Source of the DNA: Corticibacter populi
Lineage (GTDB): Bacteria; Pseudomonadota; Gammaproteobacteria; Burkholderiales; Burkholderiaceae_C
Assembly (NCBI RefSeq): GCF_004217315.1
Contig: NZ_SGWR01000003.1
Coordinates: 558,001-622,000 of the forward strand
Reading direction: 5' to 3'
Length of the DNA: 64,000 nucleotides
In this document: positions 43,844 to 52,819 of the stretch, one piece after another
Layout: every line of letters starts with the position of its first letter
Numbering within the stretch: the first letter of the stretch is position 1
Program-made: the position numbers and the translations under genes
Notes under the pieces: model-generated
Told to the model about the DNA's origin: nothing
The model's input: the letters and a program-made list of their open reading frames with translations, nothing else
The model's database searches: none

Positions 43844-44922
43844 CCACCACGACATCCACCATGACCGCTGAATTCTCCCCCGCCGTGCTCGACGGCCTGC
43901 CGCTGCCCGACTGCTTCGAGACCGAAGAGGCGCTGGAAGCCTATCTCTCCACCCCCACGAGCGACCTGGTGCGCGACATGGCCCGCACGGAGGGGGATTT
44001 GCTCATCCTGGGTGTGGGTGGCAAGATGGGACCCACCCTGGCGCGCCTGGCGCGCAACGCCATGGCGCCGGAGCGCCGCGTGATCGCCGTGGCGCGCTTC
44101 TCGGAACCCGGCGTGCGCGAGCAGCTGGAGGCGCACGGCATCGAGACCATTGCCTGCGATCTGCAGGACCGGGCCGCGCTCGCGCAACTGCCCCAATGCG
44201 CCAACGTGGTGTTCATGGCGGGACGCAAGTTCGGCGCGGGCGGCAACATGCCGCTCACCTGGGCCATGAATGCCTACGTGCCCGCGCTGGTGGCTGAAAC
44301 GTTCGCCCGCTCGCGCATCGTGGCGTTCTCCACGGCTTGTGTGTACCCGTTCGTGCCGGTCACGGGCCAGGGTGCGGCCGAGGATTCCCCGCTCGCGCCG
44401 CCCGGCGAATACGCCAATTCCTGCGTCGGGCGCGAGCGCCTGTTCGAGCACTTCTCGCAGCTGCACGGCACCCCCGGCCGGCTGTTCCGCCTGAGCTACG
44501 CCATCGACCTGCGCTACGGCGTGCTGGCCGACGTGGCCACCAAGGTCTGGCGCGGCGAGCCGGTGGACGTGACCATGGGCCACGTCAACGTGATCTGGCA
44601 GGGCGATGCCAACACCCAGGCATTGCGTTGCCTGGCGGCGGCCACGGTGCCGACCTCGCCGATCAACGTGAGCGGCCCCGAGACCACCTCCGTGCGCTGG
44701 CTGGCCGAGGAGTTCGCCCGCCTGCTCGAGCGGCCTGCCACCATCACCGGCGCCGAAGCGCCCACGGCCTGGCTCATGAACACGGGCGAGGCGGAGCGGC
44801 TGTTCGGCTACCCGCGCGTTCCGCTGTCGCAGCTCATGCTCTGGGTGACCGACTGGACGCGCCGCGAGCAGCGCCTGTACGGCAAGCCCACCAAGTTCGA
44901 ATCGCGCGACGGCCGCTACTGA
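43840..44922 (+). CDS. NAD-dependent epimerase/dehydratase-like SDR with altered active site
   Basis: The 360-residue protein has an extended-SDR dinucleotide fold starting after about 50 residues (LLILGVGGKMGPTLARLARN), then an ACDLQD acidic turn, VVFMAGRKFG and STACVYPF. In classical SDRs the catalytic pair is YxxxK. Here the matching stretch is GEYANSCVGRERLFEHF, with Tyr191 kept and Cys195 in the place of the lysine. It may therefore be a modified enzyme or rely on another residue. It is encoded between the permease and a DapA-like aldolase of an importer operon, so it probably acts on the imported compound or a product of it. Substrate unknown. Confidence 0.85.
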   Translation: MTTTTSTMTAEFSPAVLDGLPLPDCFETEEALEAYLSTPTSDLVRDMARTEGDLLILGVGGKMGPTLARLARNAMAPERRVIAVARFSEPGVREQLEAHGIETIACDLQDRAALAQLPQCANVVFMAGRKFGAGGNMPLTWAMNAYVPALVAETFARSRIVAFSTACVYPFVPVTGQGAAEDSPLAPPGEYANSCVGRERLFEHFSQLHGTPGRLFRLSYAIDLRYGVLADVATKVWRGEPVDVTMGHVNVIWQGDANTQALRCLAAATVPTSPINVSGPETTSVRWLAEEFARLLERPATITGAEAPTAWLMNTGEAERLFGYPRVPLSQLMLWVTDWTRREQRLYGKPTKFESRDGRY

Positions 44923-44979
44923 GGCCGGAGCCATCCACCATCGCAAGCAACCGGCCACCAAGCCCCGCAGGAGTCCCCG

Positions 44980-46047
44980 ATGTCCTTGAACCGAAACGAT
45001 CTGCCCCACGACGTGCTGGCGCTGCTGGCGCAGGGCGCGGTGATTCCCGCCCACCCGCTGGCGCTGGATGCCAACCGCCAGCTGGATGCGCGGCGCCAGC
45101 GCGCCCTCACGCGCTACTACGTGGACGCCGGCGCCGGCGGCCTGGCCGTGGGAGTGCACACCACGCAGTTCGCCATCCGCGAGCGTGGCCTGTACGAGAC
45201 CGTGCTGCGCGGCGCGATGGAAGCGCGGCTGGCCTGGAGCGACCGGCCCATGGCCATGGTGGCCGGCCTGTGCGGCCCGACCGCGCAGGCGCGGGCCGAG
45301 GCTCGCACGGCCGTGGCGCTGGGCTACCACGCCGGGCTGCTGAGCCTGGCCGCGCTGGCCGGGGCCTCGGAAGACGAACTCATCGCGCACTGCGAGGCCG
45401 TGGCCGGGGAGATCCCGCTCGTCGGCTTCTATCTGCAGACGGTGGTGGGCGGGCCGGTGCTGTCGAGCGACTTCTGGCGGCGCTTCGCTCTCATTCCCAA
45501 CGTGCTGGCCATCAAGGTGGCGCCGTTCAACCGCTACCGCACCATCGACGTGGTGCGCGGGCTGGTCGATGCGGGCGCGGAGGAGCGGGTGTTCCTCTAC
45601 ACCGGCAACGACGACCACATTGTGCTCGACCTCGCGCTGCCCTTCGTCGCCATGCGCGGCGGCGAGCCGGTCACGGTGCGCTTTCGCGGCGGCCTGCTGG
45701 GCCACTGGTCGGTCTGGACGCACAGCGCGGTGCGCCAGCTGGCGCAGATCAAGGCCGCCATCGCGGCGCAGGGCGGCGCGCTGCCGCCCGAGGTGCTGGC
45801 GCTGGACGCTCGCGTGACCGACTGCAACGCCGCCTTCTTCGACGTGCGCAACAACTTTCACGGTTGCATCGCCGGTTGCCACGAGGTGCTGCGCCGCCAG
45901 GGGCTGCTCGAAGGCATCTGGTGCCTGGACCCGGCCGAAGGCCTGGGCCCCGGCCAGTCCGCCGAGATCGACCGCGTGTACGCCGCGCACGGCGACCTGG
46001 CGGACGACGCCTTCGTGCGCGAGAACCTGGCACGGTGGCTGTCATGA
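44980..46047 (+). CDS. DapA-like (dihydrodipicolinate synthase family) aldolase
   Basis: The 355-residue protein belongs to the class I pyruvate-aldolase superfamily. Features are a TIM-barrel start with ALTRYYVDAGAGGLAVGVHT, the tyrosine in GFYLQTVVGGP (Tyr151), and the Schiff-base lysine in VLAIKVAPFNRYRTI (Lys179). It is longer than DapA (about 292) and lacks the GTTGE motif of true lysine-biosynthesis enzymes (here GVHTTQF), so a catabolic aldolase/dehydratase role is more likely. It lies between the SDR gene (57 bp) and the ATPase gene (ATGA overlap). Confidence 0.85.
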   Translation: MSLNRNDLPHDVLALLAQGAVIPAHPLALDANRQLDARRQRALTRYYVDAGAGGLAVGVHTTQFAIRERGLYETVLRGAMEARLAWSDRPMAMVAGLCGPTAQARAEARTAVALGYHAGLLSLAALAGASEDELIAHCEAVAGEIPLVGFYLQTVVGGPVLSSDFWRRFALIPNVLAIKVAPFNRYRTIDVVRGLVDAGAEERVFLYTGNDDHIVLDLALPFVAMRGGEPVTVRFRGGLLGHWSVWTHSAVRQLAQIKAAIAAQGGALPPEVLALDARVTDCNAAFFDVRNNFHGCIAGCHEVLRRQGLLEGIWCLDPAEGLGPGQSAEIDRVYAAHGDLADDAFVRENLARWLS

Positions 46048-46859
46048 GCGCCGCAGCGCCAGCGCTTTCCCCGGCCACGCCGACCGCACCGGATGCGGCG
46101 CCGCTGATCCGCATGCGCAACCTGCGCAAGGTGTACCGCAAGCGCGGCGAAGACTTCCTGGCCGTCTCCGACGTCACCATGGACGTCTTCCCCGGCGACA
46201 TGGTCTCGCTGGTGGGGCCGTCGGGCTGCGGCAAGTCCACGCTGCTGAAGATCCTGGCAGGCCTGCACGGCCACGACGGCGGCACGCTGGAGATCGGCGG
46301 CGCGGGCCACGCGGCCTTCGACGCGGGCCGCGACGTCGGCATGGTGTTCCAGCAGCCGCTGCTGCTGAAGTGGCGCACCATCCTCGACAACGTGCTGCTG
46401 CCGGCCGACATCCTGAAGATCGACAAGCGCCAGGCGCGCGAGCACGCCCTGGCCCTCCTGGAGATGGTGGGCCTGGCCGGCTTCGCCGACAAGATGCCCT
46501 ACGAGCTCTCGGGCGGCATGCAGCAGCGCGCCGCCATCGCCCGCGCGCTGATCCACGACCCCAAGCTGGTGCTGATGGACGAACCGTTCGGCGCGCTCGA
46601 TGCGCTCACGCGCGAGAAGATGAACCTGGAGATGCTGCGCATCCGCGAACGCACCGGCAAGACCTTCATCGTGGTCACGCACAGCATCCAGGAGGCCGTG
46701 TTCCTGGGCTCGCGCTGCGCGGTGCTGACGGCCGGCCCCGCACGCATGGCCGAGTGCTTCGACATCAGCCTGCCGCAGCCGCGCACCCTGCACGTCAAGA
46801 CCAGCCCGGCCTTCGGCAGCTACGTGCAGCGCATCTACGACCTGCTCGGCGTGGAGTAG
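46044..46859 (+). CDS. ABC transporter ATP-binding protein
   Basis: The 271-residue ATPase has Walker [14 protein letters not shown]-loop [10 protein letters not shown], signature [15 protein letters not shown], Walker [15 protein letters not shown] and H-loop [14 protein letters not shown]. This is the SsuB/TauB-type subunit that works with the permease at the head of the operon. Translation is coupled to the DapA-like gene by an ATGA overlap. Last gene of the operon. Confidence 0.95.
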   Translation: MSAAAPALSPATPTAPDAAPLIRMRNLRKVYRKRGEDFLAVSDVTMDVFPGDMVSLVGPSGCGKSTLLKILAGLHGHDGGTLEIGGAGHAAFDAGRDVGMVFQQPLLLKWRTILDNVLLPADILKIDKRQAREHALALLEMVGLAGFADKMPYELSGGMQQRAAIARALIHDPKLVLMDEPFGALDALTREKMNLEMLRIRERTGKTFIVVTHSIQEAVFLGSRCAVLTAGPARMAECFDISLPQPRTLHVKTSPAFGSYVQRIYDLLGVE

Positions 46860-46938
46860 GCGGCGCGCCGGCAGCGGCACCCCATGCCGCACAATGCGGC
46901 CGCACGGATCCCCATCTATTCCCACGACCGGAGCCGCC

Positions 46939-48327
46939 ATGGCCGTCAGCGTTTTCGACCTGTTCAAGATCGGCATCGGGCCGTCGAGCTCGCATACCGT
47001 GGGGCCCATGCGCGCGGCCCGGCTCTTCGTGCAGCGCCTGGCGCGCGACGGGCATTTGCCCGCGGTGGCGCGGGTGCGCAGCGCGCTCTACGGCTCCCTG
47101 GGCGCCACGGGGCGCGGCCACGCCAGCGACCGGGCCGTGCTGCTGGGCCTGGCCGGGCATGCGCCCGACACGGTGGACGTGAATGCCATCGACGGCATCA
47201 TCGACGGCATCCGCAGCCAGCGCGTGCTGCCGCTGGCCGACGGGCCCGCGGTGCCCTTCGACGAGGCGGCCGACCTGCTGCTCGTGCCCGGCACTACGCT
47301 GCCCCTGCACGCCAACGGCATGCGCTTCGAGGCCTTCGATGCCGTCGGCGGGCTGCTCGACGCGCAGGTGTATTACTCGGTCGGCGGCGGCTTCATCGTG
47401 AGCGAAGAGGCCGCCGCCGACGCCGCGCGCCAGTCGCAGATCGCGCCCGACACCACGGTGCTGCCGCTGCCGTTCCACAGCGGCGGGCAGCTCCTGGCCC
47501 AGGCGCGCACCCACGGCGGCTCGATCGCGCGGGTGATGCGCACCAACGAGCGCCACTGGCGCAGCGACGCCGAGATCGACGCCGGCCTGCTCGCGATCTG
47601 GCGCGCGATGCAGGCCTGCGTGGAGCGCGGCTGCGGCACCGGCGGCGTGCTGCCCGGCGGCTTCAGGGTGCGCCGGCGCGCGCCCGCGCTGCATCAGGCG
47701 CTGCAGGGCGGGCCGCAGCCGTCCGAGGACCCGCTGCAGGTGATCGACTGGGTGAACCTGTTCGCGCTCGCGGTGAACGAGGAGAACGCCGCCGGCGGCC
47801 GCGTGGTCACCGCACCCACCAACGGCGCGGCGGGCATCGTGCCGGCGGTGCTGCACTACTACCGGCGCTTCGTCGCGGGCGCGGACGACGCGGGCGTGGT
47901 CGACTTCTTGCTCACCGCCGGTGCCATCGGCATCCTCTACAAGGAGAACGCCTCCATCTCCGGCGCCGAGGTGGGCTGCCAGGGCGAGGTGGGCGTGGCC
48001 TGCTCGATGGCGGCGGCGGGCCTGTGCGCCGTGCTCGGCGGCACGCCCGAGCAGGTGGAGAACGCAGCCGAGATCGGCATGGAGCACCACCTGGGCCTGA
48101 CCTGCGACCCGGTGGGCGGCCTGGTGCAGATCCCCTGCATCGAGCGCAACGCGCTCGCGGCGGTGAAGGCGATCAACGCCGCGCGCATGGCGCTGCGCGG
48201 CGACGGCACGCACCACGTGAGCCTCGACCAGGTCATCAGGACCATGCGCGAGACGGGTGCGGACATGATGACCAAGTACAAGGAAACCTCGCGCGGCGGT
48301 CTCGCGGTGAACATCGTTGAATGCTGA
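46939..48327 (+). CDS. sdaA: L-serine ammonia-lyase (iron-sulfur type)
   Basis: Deaminates L-serine to pyruvate using a 4Fe-4S cluster. The 462-residue protein starts [24 protein letters not shown], the diagnostic N-terminus. It has [20 protein letters not shown] and the cluster cysteines in [16 protein letters not shown] and [16 protein letters not shown]. Length agrees with E. coli SdaA (454). It begins 79 bp after the ABC ATPase gene; whether it belongs to the same transcript is open. Confidence 0.97.
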   Translation: MAVSVFDLFKIGIGPSSSHTVGPMRAARLFVQRLARDGHLPAVARVRSALYGSLGATGRGHASDRAVLLGLAGHAPDTVDVNAIDGIIDGIRSQRVLPLADGPAVPFDEAADLLLVPGTTLPLHANGMRFEAFDAVGGLLDAQVYYSVGGGFIVSEEAAADAARQSQIAPDTTVLPLPFHSGGQLLAQARTHGGSIARVMRTNERHWRSDAEIDAGLLAIWRAMQACVERGCGTGGVLPGGFRVRRRAPALHQALQGGPQPSEDPLQVIDWVNLFALAVNEENAAGGRVVTAPTNGAAGIVPAVLHYYRRFVAGADDAGVVDFLLTAGAIGILYKENASISGAEVGCQGEVGVACSMAAAGLCAVLGGTPEQVENAAEIGMEHHLGLTCDPVGGLVQIPCIERNALAAVKAINAARMALRGDGTHHVSLDQVIRTMRETGADMMTKYKETSRGGLAVNIVEC

Positions 48328-48443
48328 TCGGGGGGCGCCAGGGGCAGCGGGCGATCCGGCACGTGGCTGTGCGCGACCCCTTCATGCACCTCGACCGGAC
48401 GCGCTGGTGCCGACCTGGCGGGGGGCGTGGCCAAGTCCATGCC

Positions 48444-48950
48444 TCAACGGCCGGCAGGCGGCTCCGGTCGCTGCCACAGCCAGATGGCCACGCCGGCCAT
48501 GCAGCTGGCGGCCAGTATCATCGCCCAGACAGGTGGCCGGAACACGGCCATGACCAGCATGCAGGCCAGCATGGCCAGCGAGGCGCTGCGCTTGGCCTTG
48601 CGGCTGACGTAGCCGCCGGCCTCCCAGTTGACGAGCATCGGACCGAACAGCCGGTGGCGCCGCAGCCATTGGTGCAGCCGGGGTGAACTGCGTGCCGCGG
48701 CCCAGGCCGCCATCAGGATGAACACGGTGGTCGGCAGGCCGGGGACGAACACACCGATGATGCCCAGCGCCAGGAAGACCATGGCCAGCAGATAGAGGAT
48801 GGCACGCTCGATGCGGCTCTCGCGCGGACGGGCCGCGCGCGCCGGCGGCGGCATGTCAGCGCACTCAGGGCCGCCAGCCGGAGACCGTGCTTCGGCTGGG
48901 GCCGGCGCGTGCTCAGGCGGGGAAGGCGGAGGTGCCGAAGACTCGGTCAT
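48444..48950 (-). CDS. DUF454 (YbaN-like) inner-membrane protein
   Basis: The 168-residue protein has a Pro/Ala-rich cytosolic N-terminus of about 45 residues, then the DUF454 core: LGIIGVFVPGLPTTVFILMA, WAAARSSPRLHQWLRRHRLF and GPMLVNWEAGGYVSRKAKRS, with hydrophobic helices between. Function not known. The proline-rich N-terminus is longer than in E. coli YbaN. Confidence 0.88.
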   Translation of the reverse strand: MTESSAPPPSPPEHAPAPAEARSPAGGPECADMPPPARAARPRESRIERAILYLLAMVFLALGIIGVFVPGLPTTVFILMAAWAAARSSPRLHQWLRRHRLFGPMLVNWEAGGYVSRKAKRSASLAMLACMLVMAVFRPPVWAMILAASCMAGVAIWLWQRPEPPAGR

Positions 48951-49305
48951 GGTGCATCGTCATGGTGTCTGCCCTGCACTGTAACGGGCGCAGGCCTGCT
49001 TTGGGCATGGCATTGCCGCTGCTGTGGATTTTGCGGAGCCGCGGCGCCGTGCGGCTTTGTGCGATGATCACCGACGCGGATTCTCCTCTGGATGGCATGG
49101 CGGCCATTATCGGCGCTGATGAACCCTCGCGGCCCGGTCTCCAGGTGCGCATATGAGCATGTATCAGCGCATATCGGCGCATATCAGCGCATGGGAGAGC
49201 ACAGGGGCGGCCTGAAGACCATCGGGCCACCAGTACCTTTCCGGGCAGGAGTCCATCCGCTGCATTTCTTCCTGTTCATTGACGAAACCAGCACACCAGA
49301 CGGCC
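48951..49305. other. Intergenic gap before the MgtC-like gene
   Basis: 355 bp without a supported gene. It contains the 10-bp direct repeats at 49162-49191. Open frames crossing it are short and low in coding character. Confidence 0.5.
49162..49191 (+). repeat. Three 10-bp direct repeats upstream of the MgtC-like gene
   Basis: TATCAGCGCA (49162-49171), TATCGGCGCA (49172-49181) and TATCAGCGCA (49182-49191) follow each other directly, one DNA turn apart, with a weaker copy (TATGAGCATG) just before. The gene starts 114 bp later. Confidence 0.75.
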
Positions 49306-50586
49306 ATGCATCTTCCCGACGAGTTGAGCCATTTCTTCAACCTGGCGGTGGCGCTGGGCATCGGCCTGCTGGTGGGCGCCGAGCGCGGCTGGCGCGAGCG
49401 CGCCGAGGACGATGCGCGTCAGAGCGCGGGCATTCGCACCTTCTCCATCGCCGGTCTGCTCGGTGGCGTGGCGGTGCTGCTGGCGCAGGGCCTGGGCCCG
49501 CAACTGGGCGCGGCCGCCTGGGCCGCGGTGCTGCTGGTCGTGGGCATTCTGGCGCTGGCCGGCTATGTGGCGCACTGCCGGATCACCGGGGACGTGGGCC
49601 TGACCACCGAGCTGGCCTTGCTGACGACCTTCGCGCTGGGCAGCCTGGCGATGGCCGGCATGCCATTGCTTGCGGCTGGCTGTGCGGTGGTCCTGGCCAT
49701 CCTGCTGAGTCTCAAGGAACGCCTGCACCAGGCCTTGCAGCGCATGGAGGCGAGCGAATTGACGGGAGCCTTCAAGCTGCTCTTCATCTCGCTGGTGGTG
49801 TTGCCGGTGCTGCCCAATGAAGGCTATGGGCCCTGGCAGGTGCTCAACCCCTACACCATCTGGTGGATGGTGGTGCTGATTGCGGCGCTGGGCTTTGCCG
49901 CCTATGTGGCCATCCGCGTGGCGGGCGAGCGCTACGGGCTGATGCTGACGGCCGTGCTCGGCAGCATCGTCTCCTCCACGGCGATCACGCTCACGCTCTC
50001 CAAGATGGGCGAGCGCAGGGAACTGCGCTGGGTGCTGGCTGCCGGGCTGCTGGTGGCTTCGGGCCTGATGTTCGTGCGCATGCTGCTGGCGGTGGCGGTG
50101 ATCAACCACGGCCTGCTGCCGGCGTTGGCGCTGCCGTTGCTGGCGTGCACGGCGGTCTATATCGCGGGCGGCCTGGTGTTCTGGCTGCGCGCCAGCCGCA
50201 GCAGCGCGCCACAGGCCGCCGCCCAGGCGCCATTGAACAACCCTTTCGAGCTGTGGCCGGCGCTGCGTTTTGCTGCACTGCTGACGCTGATACTGCTGCT
50301 GGTGCAGGCCGGACGCCACTATCTGGGCGATGCCGGGGTGTACGTGGTGGCGCTGCTGGCGGGCCTGACGGATGTGGATGCCATCACCCTCTCGCTCTCG
50401 CGCAGCGCGCTGGGCAACCTGGATGCGGCGGTGGCCGTGCGCGGCATTTTCCTGGCCGCGGTCAGCAACAGCCTGGTCAAGCTCGGGTTGGTTGGCGTGG
50501 TTGGCGGGCGCGCGCTGTTCCTGCCGATCTTGCCGGTGGTGCTGGGCGGTCTGGCACTGGGCAGTGCCTGCCTGCTCTGGCTGTGA
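49306..50586 (+). CDS. MgtC/SapB N-terminal plus DUF4010 membrane protein
   Basis: The 426-residue protein has about eleven to twelve hydrophobic segments. The N-terminal third shows the MgtC/SapB signature (FNLAVALGIGLLVGAERGWR and SAGIRTFSIAGLLGGVAVLL); the remainder fits DUF4010 (GSIVSSTAITLTLSKMGERR and LLAGLTDVDAITLSLSRSAL). MgtC proteins are linked to magnesium limitation and virulence in other bacteria, but this fusion type has no defined transport activity. A TTG at 49279 could be an alternative start. Confidence 0.9.
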   Translation: MHLPDELSHFFNLAVALGIGLLVGAERGWRERAEDDARQSAGIRTFSIAGLLGGVAVLLAQGLGPQLGAAAWAAVLLVVGILALAGYVAHCRITGDVGLTTELALLTTFALGSLAMAGMPLLAAGCAVVLAILLSLKERLHQALQRMEASELTGAFKLLFISLVVLPVLPNEGYGPWQVLNPYTIWWMVVLIAALGFAAYVAIRVAGERYGLMLTAVLGSIVSSTAITLTLSKMGERRELRWVLAAGLLVASGLMFVRMLLAVAVINHGLLPALALPLLACTAVYIAGGLVFWLRASRSSAPQAAAQAPLNNPFELWPALRFAALLTLILLLVQAGRHYLGDAGVYVVALLAGLTDVDAITLSLSRSALGNLDAAVAVRGIFLAAVSNSLVKLGLVGVVGGRALFLPILPVVLGGLALGSACLLWL

Positions 50587-50602
50587 CCAGGTTCCGGGAA
50601 GA

Positions 50603-51379
50603 TCAGGCCAAACCCTCTGGTCGCCAGTCCTGCAGTGCATGCACCCACAGGCGCGCCGGCAGCTTCCAGCGCTGCTCGATCACTTCGGCACGGTGACGCA
50701 GCAGCGGCAGGTCGAAGGCTCCGGGGGACTTGCGCGCCAGCAGAATGGTGTTGCCCTCGCGGGTAGGCTTGAAGTGCCAGACGGCATCGGCGCCGAAGGC
50801 GCTGGCGATGTTCTGCATGTTGCGCTCGAAGCTGGCGTGGCGACCGAACAGGTTGACGGTCATGCAGCCTTCGGGACTGAGCATGGCATGGCAGTGCCGA
50901 TAGAATTCGGCGCTGTCGAGTACCGGGCCGGCCGCCTCGTGGTCGTAGAGGTCGACCTGCAGCGCATCGACGCTGCCGAGCCAGTCGGGGTCCTGCACCG
51001 CCTCCTCGGCGTTGGCCAGCAGCACCTGCAGGCGCTCGTCGTTGTCGGGCAGGCGAAACCATCGCAGGCAGGCAGCGACCACCTGCGGGTTCAGTTCGAT
51101 GGTGGTGGTGCGCATGCCCAGGCGCTTGTGGCAGAACTTGGTGAGCGCCGCAGCGCCCAGCCCGAGCTGCATGGCATGCAGATCGGGAACGGCATCGGGC
51201 TCGAAGAACAGCAGCCAGGCCATCATGCGTTGCACGTATTCGAGTTCGATGTCGACGGGCTTGGCAATGCGCATCGAGCCCTGGATCCAGGGCGAATCCA
51301 GGTGCAGGTGGCGCACGCCGTCTTCCTCGGAGATGCTGACGCCGGGCAGTTCGCTGCCGGCAGGAGAGGCGTTCTTCAC
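50603..51379 (-). CDS. Spermidine-synthase-like methyltransferase-fold protein
   Basis: The 258-residue protein has a spermidine-synthase-type Rossmann core: MQLGLGAAALTKFCHKRLGM, TTTIELNPQVVAACLRWFRL, and DALQVDLYDHEAAGPVLDSA. The N-terminal part (HLDSPWIQGSMRIAKPVDIE) also fits SpeE-like proteins. The polyamine-binding aspartates of true SpeE are not all evident, so the activity is uncertain. No speD is adjacent. It converges with the MgtC-like gene, 16 bp apart. Confidence 0.8.
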   Translation of the reverse strand: MKNASPAGSELPGVSISEEDGVRHLHLDSPWIQGSMRIAKPVDIELEYVQRMMAWLLFFEPDAVPDLHAMQLGLGAAALTKFCHKRLGMRTTTIELNPQVVAACLRWFRLPDNDERLQVLLANAEEAVQDPDWLGSVDALQVDLYDHEAAGPVLDSAEFYRHCHAMLSPEGCMTVNLFGRHASFERNMQNIASAFGADAVWHFKPTREGNTILLARKSPGAFDLPLLRHRAEVIEQRWKLPARLWVHALQDWRPEGLA

Positions 51380-51426
51380 GCGGGAAATCCTTTCGCGGGG
51401 TTCATGGGTTGTCCCGGCCCTTGCGA

Positions 51427-51963
51427 TCAGGCAGCAAGAGCCGGTTCAAAAGCTGCGCGCCAGGCGGCCAGTTTGCGCTCGAAGCTCCAGCTCGCATTGG
51501 CCGGGCTGGTCGAAGGCAGGCGCACCACGGGCACGCCGAGCTGGCGGGTGATGCGGGCATGGCGCCAACTCTCGCCGCCATTGTGGGCGATCAATTGCAG
51601 GTCGGGACATTGCGCGCGCAGGGCGGGAAGGTCATTGACGCGGGCGTTGCGGATGGCGCTGTCGAGACTGCCCTCGCGCTCGCAGGCAGCATACACGTCC
51701 CACAACCCGAGCCGCCGCTGCCGCAGCCAGTCGCAGCGGCCCGCATAGTCGAGCGGCTGTGGGAACTGGGGCCACAGTGCCGCGAGAATGGGCCAGAACT
51801 GGTTGCGCGGGTGTGCATAGTATTGCTGTGCCGCCAGCGAGGCGGCGCCGGGAAAGCTGCCGAGGATCAGGATGCGCGTATGGATATCGGCCACCGGCGC
51901 CAGGCCGCTGAGGGCGGCGGACGCGGGGGATGCGATGGGCGCAGTGGATGGGTGCACGATCAT
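51427..51963 (-). CDS. DNA glycosylase, Mug/hypoxanthine (deoxyinosine) type of the UDG superfamily
   Basis: The 178-residue protein resembles deoxyinosine/uracil glycosylases of the UDG superfamily, which remove deaminated bases. Motif-like segments are ILGSFPGAASLAAQQYYAHP then RNQFWPIL (motif A region with the catalytic-loop GSFPG), GLWDVYAACEREGSLDS and VRLPSTSPANASWSFERKL (motif B). The start ATG overlaps the tatD stop (ATGA at 51960-51963), so the two are translated together; pairing with TatD, a nuclease family, suggests a DNA-repair unit. Confidence 0.85.
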   Translation of the reverse strand: MIVHPSTAPIASPASAALSGLAPVADIHTRILILGSFPGAASLAAQQYYAHPRNQFWPILAALWPQFPQPLDYAGRCDWLRQRRLGLWDVYAACEREGSLDSAIRNARVNDLPALRAQCPDLQLIAHNGGESWRHARITRQLGVPVVRLPSTSPANASWSFERKLAAWRAAFEPALAA

Positions 51964-52787
51964 GGGGTGGCAAACAGCGCAGCGAGGCGGGGCAGCGCCT
52001 GCAGCGCATTGCGCGCGGTCTGCTGCATCCATTCTTCAGTGTCGGCGCCGCGCAGCCCGGCGACGGTGCGCGCAATGCGCGGCAACTCGGCGGGGCTGTT
52101 GCGGCCCTGCGGCAGGCCCTGCGCGCGCGCATGTGCCGCCACGTACAGCCAGTGCGGCGGAATGTCCGGCGCATCGGTCTCCAACACGATGGCGTCGGCC
52201 GGCAGCTCGGCCGCCAGCCGGCGCAACTGCAGGGCACGGTCATAGGTCACGGCGCCGCCAAAACCCAGCTTGAAGCCCAGGTCCAGAAAGGCCTGGGCCT
52301 GTTGCCGGCTGCCATTGAAGGCGTGGGCAATGCCGCCTCCGTCGAAATGCGCTTCCCGCAGGTACTTGAGTACCTTGTCCACCGAGCGGCGCACATGCAG
52401 GATGACCGGCAGGCGCTGTGCCTTGGCCAGGCGCAGCTGTTCGCGGAGGAAGCGCTCCTGGCGGGGATTGTCGAGCGGTTCGAAATAATCCAGCCCGATC
52501 TCGCCGACGGCCACCAGCCGGGCATCGCCCTGCCGGGCGGCAAGCTGCTGCTGCAGCGTCTGCAGGTCGTCATCGCGCGCGGCGGGTGTGTAGAGCGGGT
52601 GGATGCCCAGTGCATAGGCATCGCCAAAGGCATGGGCCGTTTGTGCAGCCGCTTCGAAGCTGTTGGCGGCCACGGCCGGAATCACGCAGCAGGCCACGCC
52701 TGCCGCACGCGCAGCGTCGCGCACGGCCGCGCGGTCGGCATCGAACTCGGCGGCATCGAGGTGGCAGTGCGTATCGATCCAGGGCAT
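51960..52787 (-). CDS. TatD-family metal-dependent hydrolase (DNase)
   Basis: The 275-residue protein starts MPWIDTHCHLDAAEFDADRA with the HxH metal motif. It continues with AVGEIGLDYFEPLDNPRQER, VILHVRRSVDKVLKYLRE, GGIAHAFNGSRQQAQAFLDL and ADAIVLETDAPDIPP. These are the TatD metal ligands. Family members are 3'-5' exonucleases. It is 32 bp after panE and coupled to the glycosylase gene. Confidence 0.93.
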   Translation of the reverse strand: MPWIDTHCHLDAAEFDADRAAVRDAARAAGVACCVIPAVAANSFEAAAQTAHAFGDAYALGIHPLYTPAARDDDLQTLQQQLAARQGDARLVAVGEIGLDYFEPLDNPRQERFLREQLRLAKAQRLPVILHVRRSVDKVLKYLREAHFDGGGIAHAFNGSRQQAQAFLDLGFKLGFGGAVTYDRALQLRRLAAELPADAIVLETDAPDIPPHWLYVAAHARAQGLPQGRNSPAELPRIARTVAGLRGADTEEWMQQTARNALQALPRLAALFATP

Positions 52788-52819
52788 GGCAACGGGGAGA
52801 TGGCGTTCTGCTGTGACGC

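Noticed and set aside
44337-46043. The open frame extending far upstream of the ABC ATPase through the SDR and DapA-like genes
   Set aside because: The real ATPase starts at the ATG at 46044, overlapping the previous stop. The upstream part is an out-of-frame reading of two well-supported genes.
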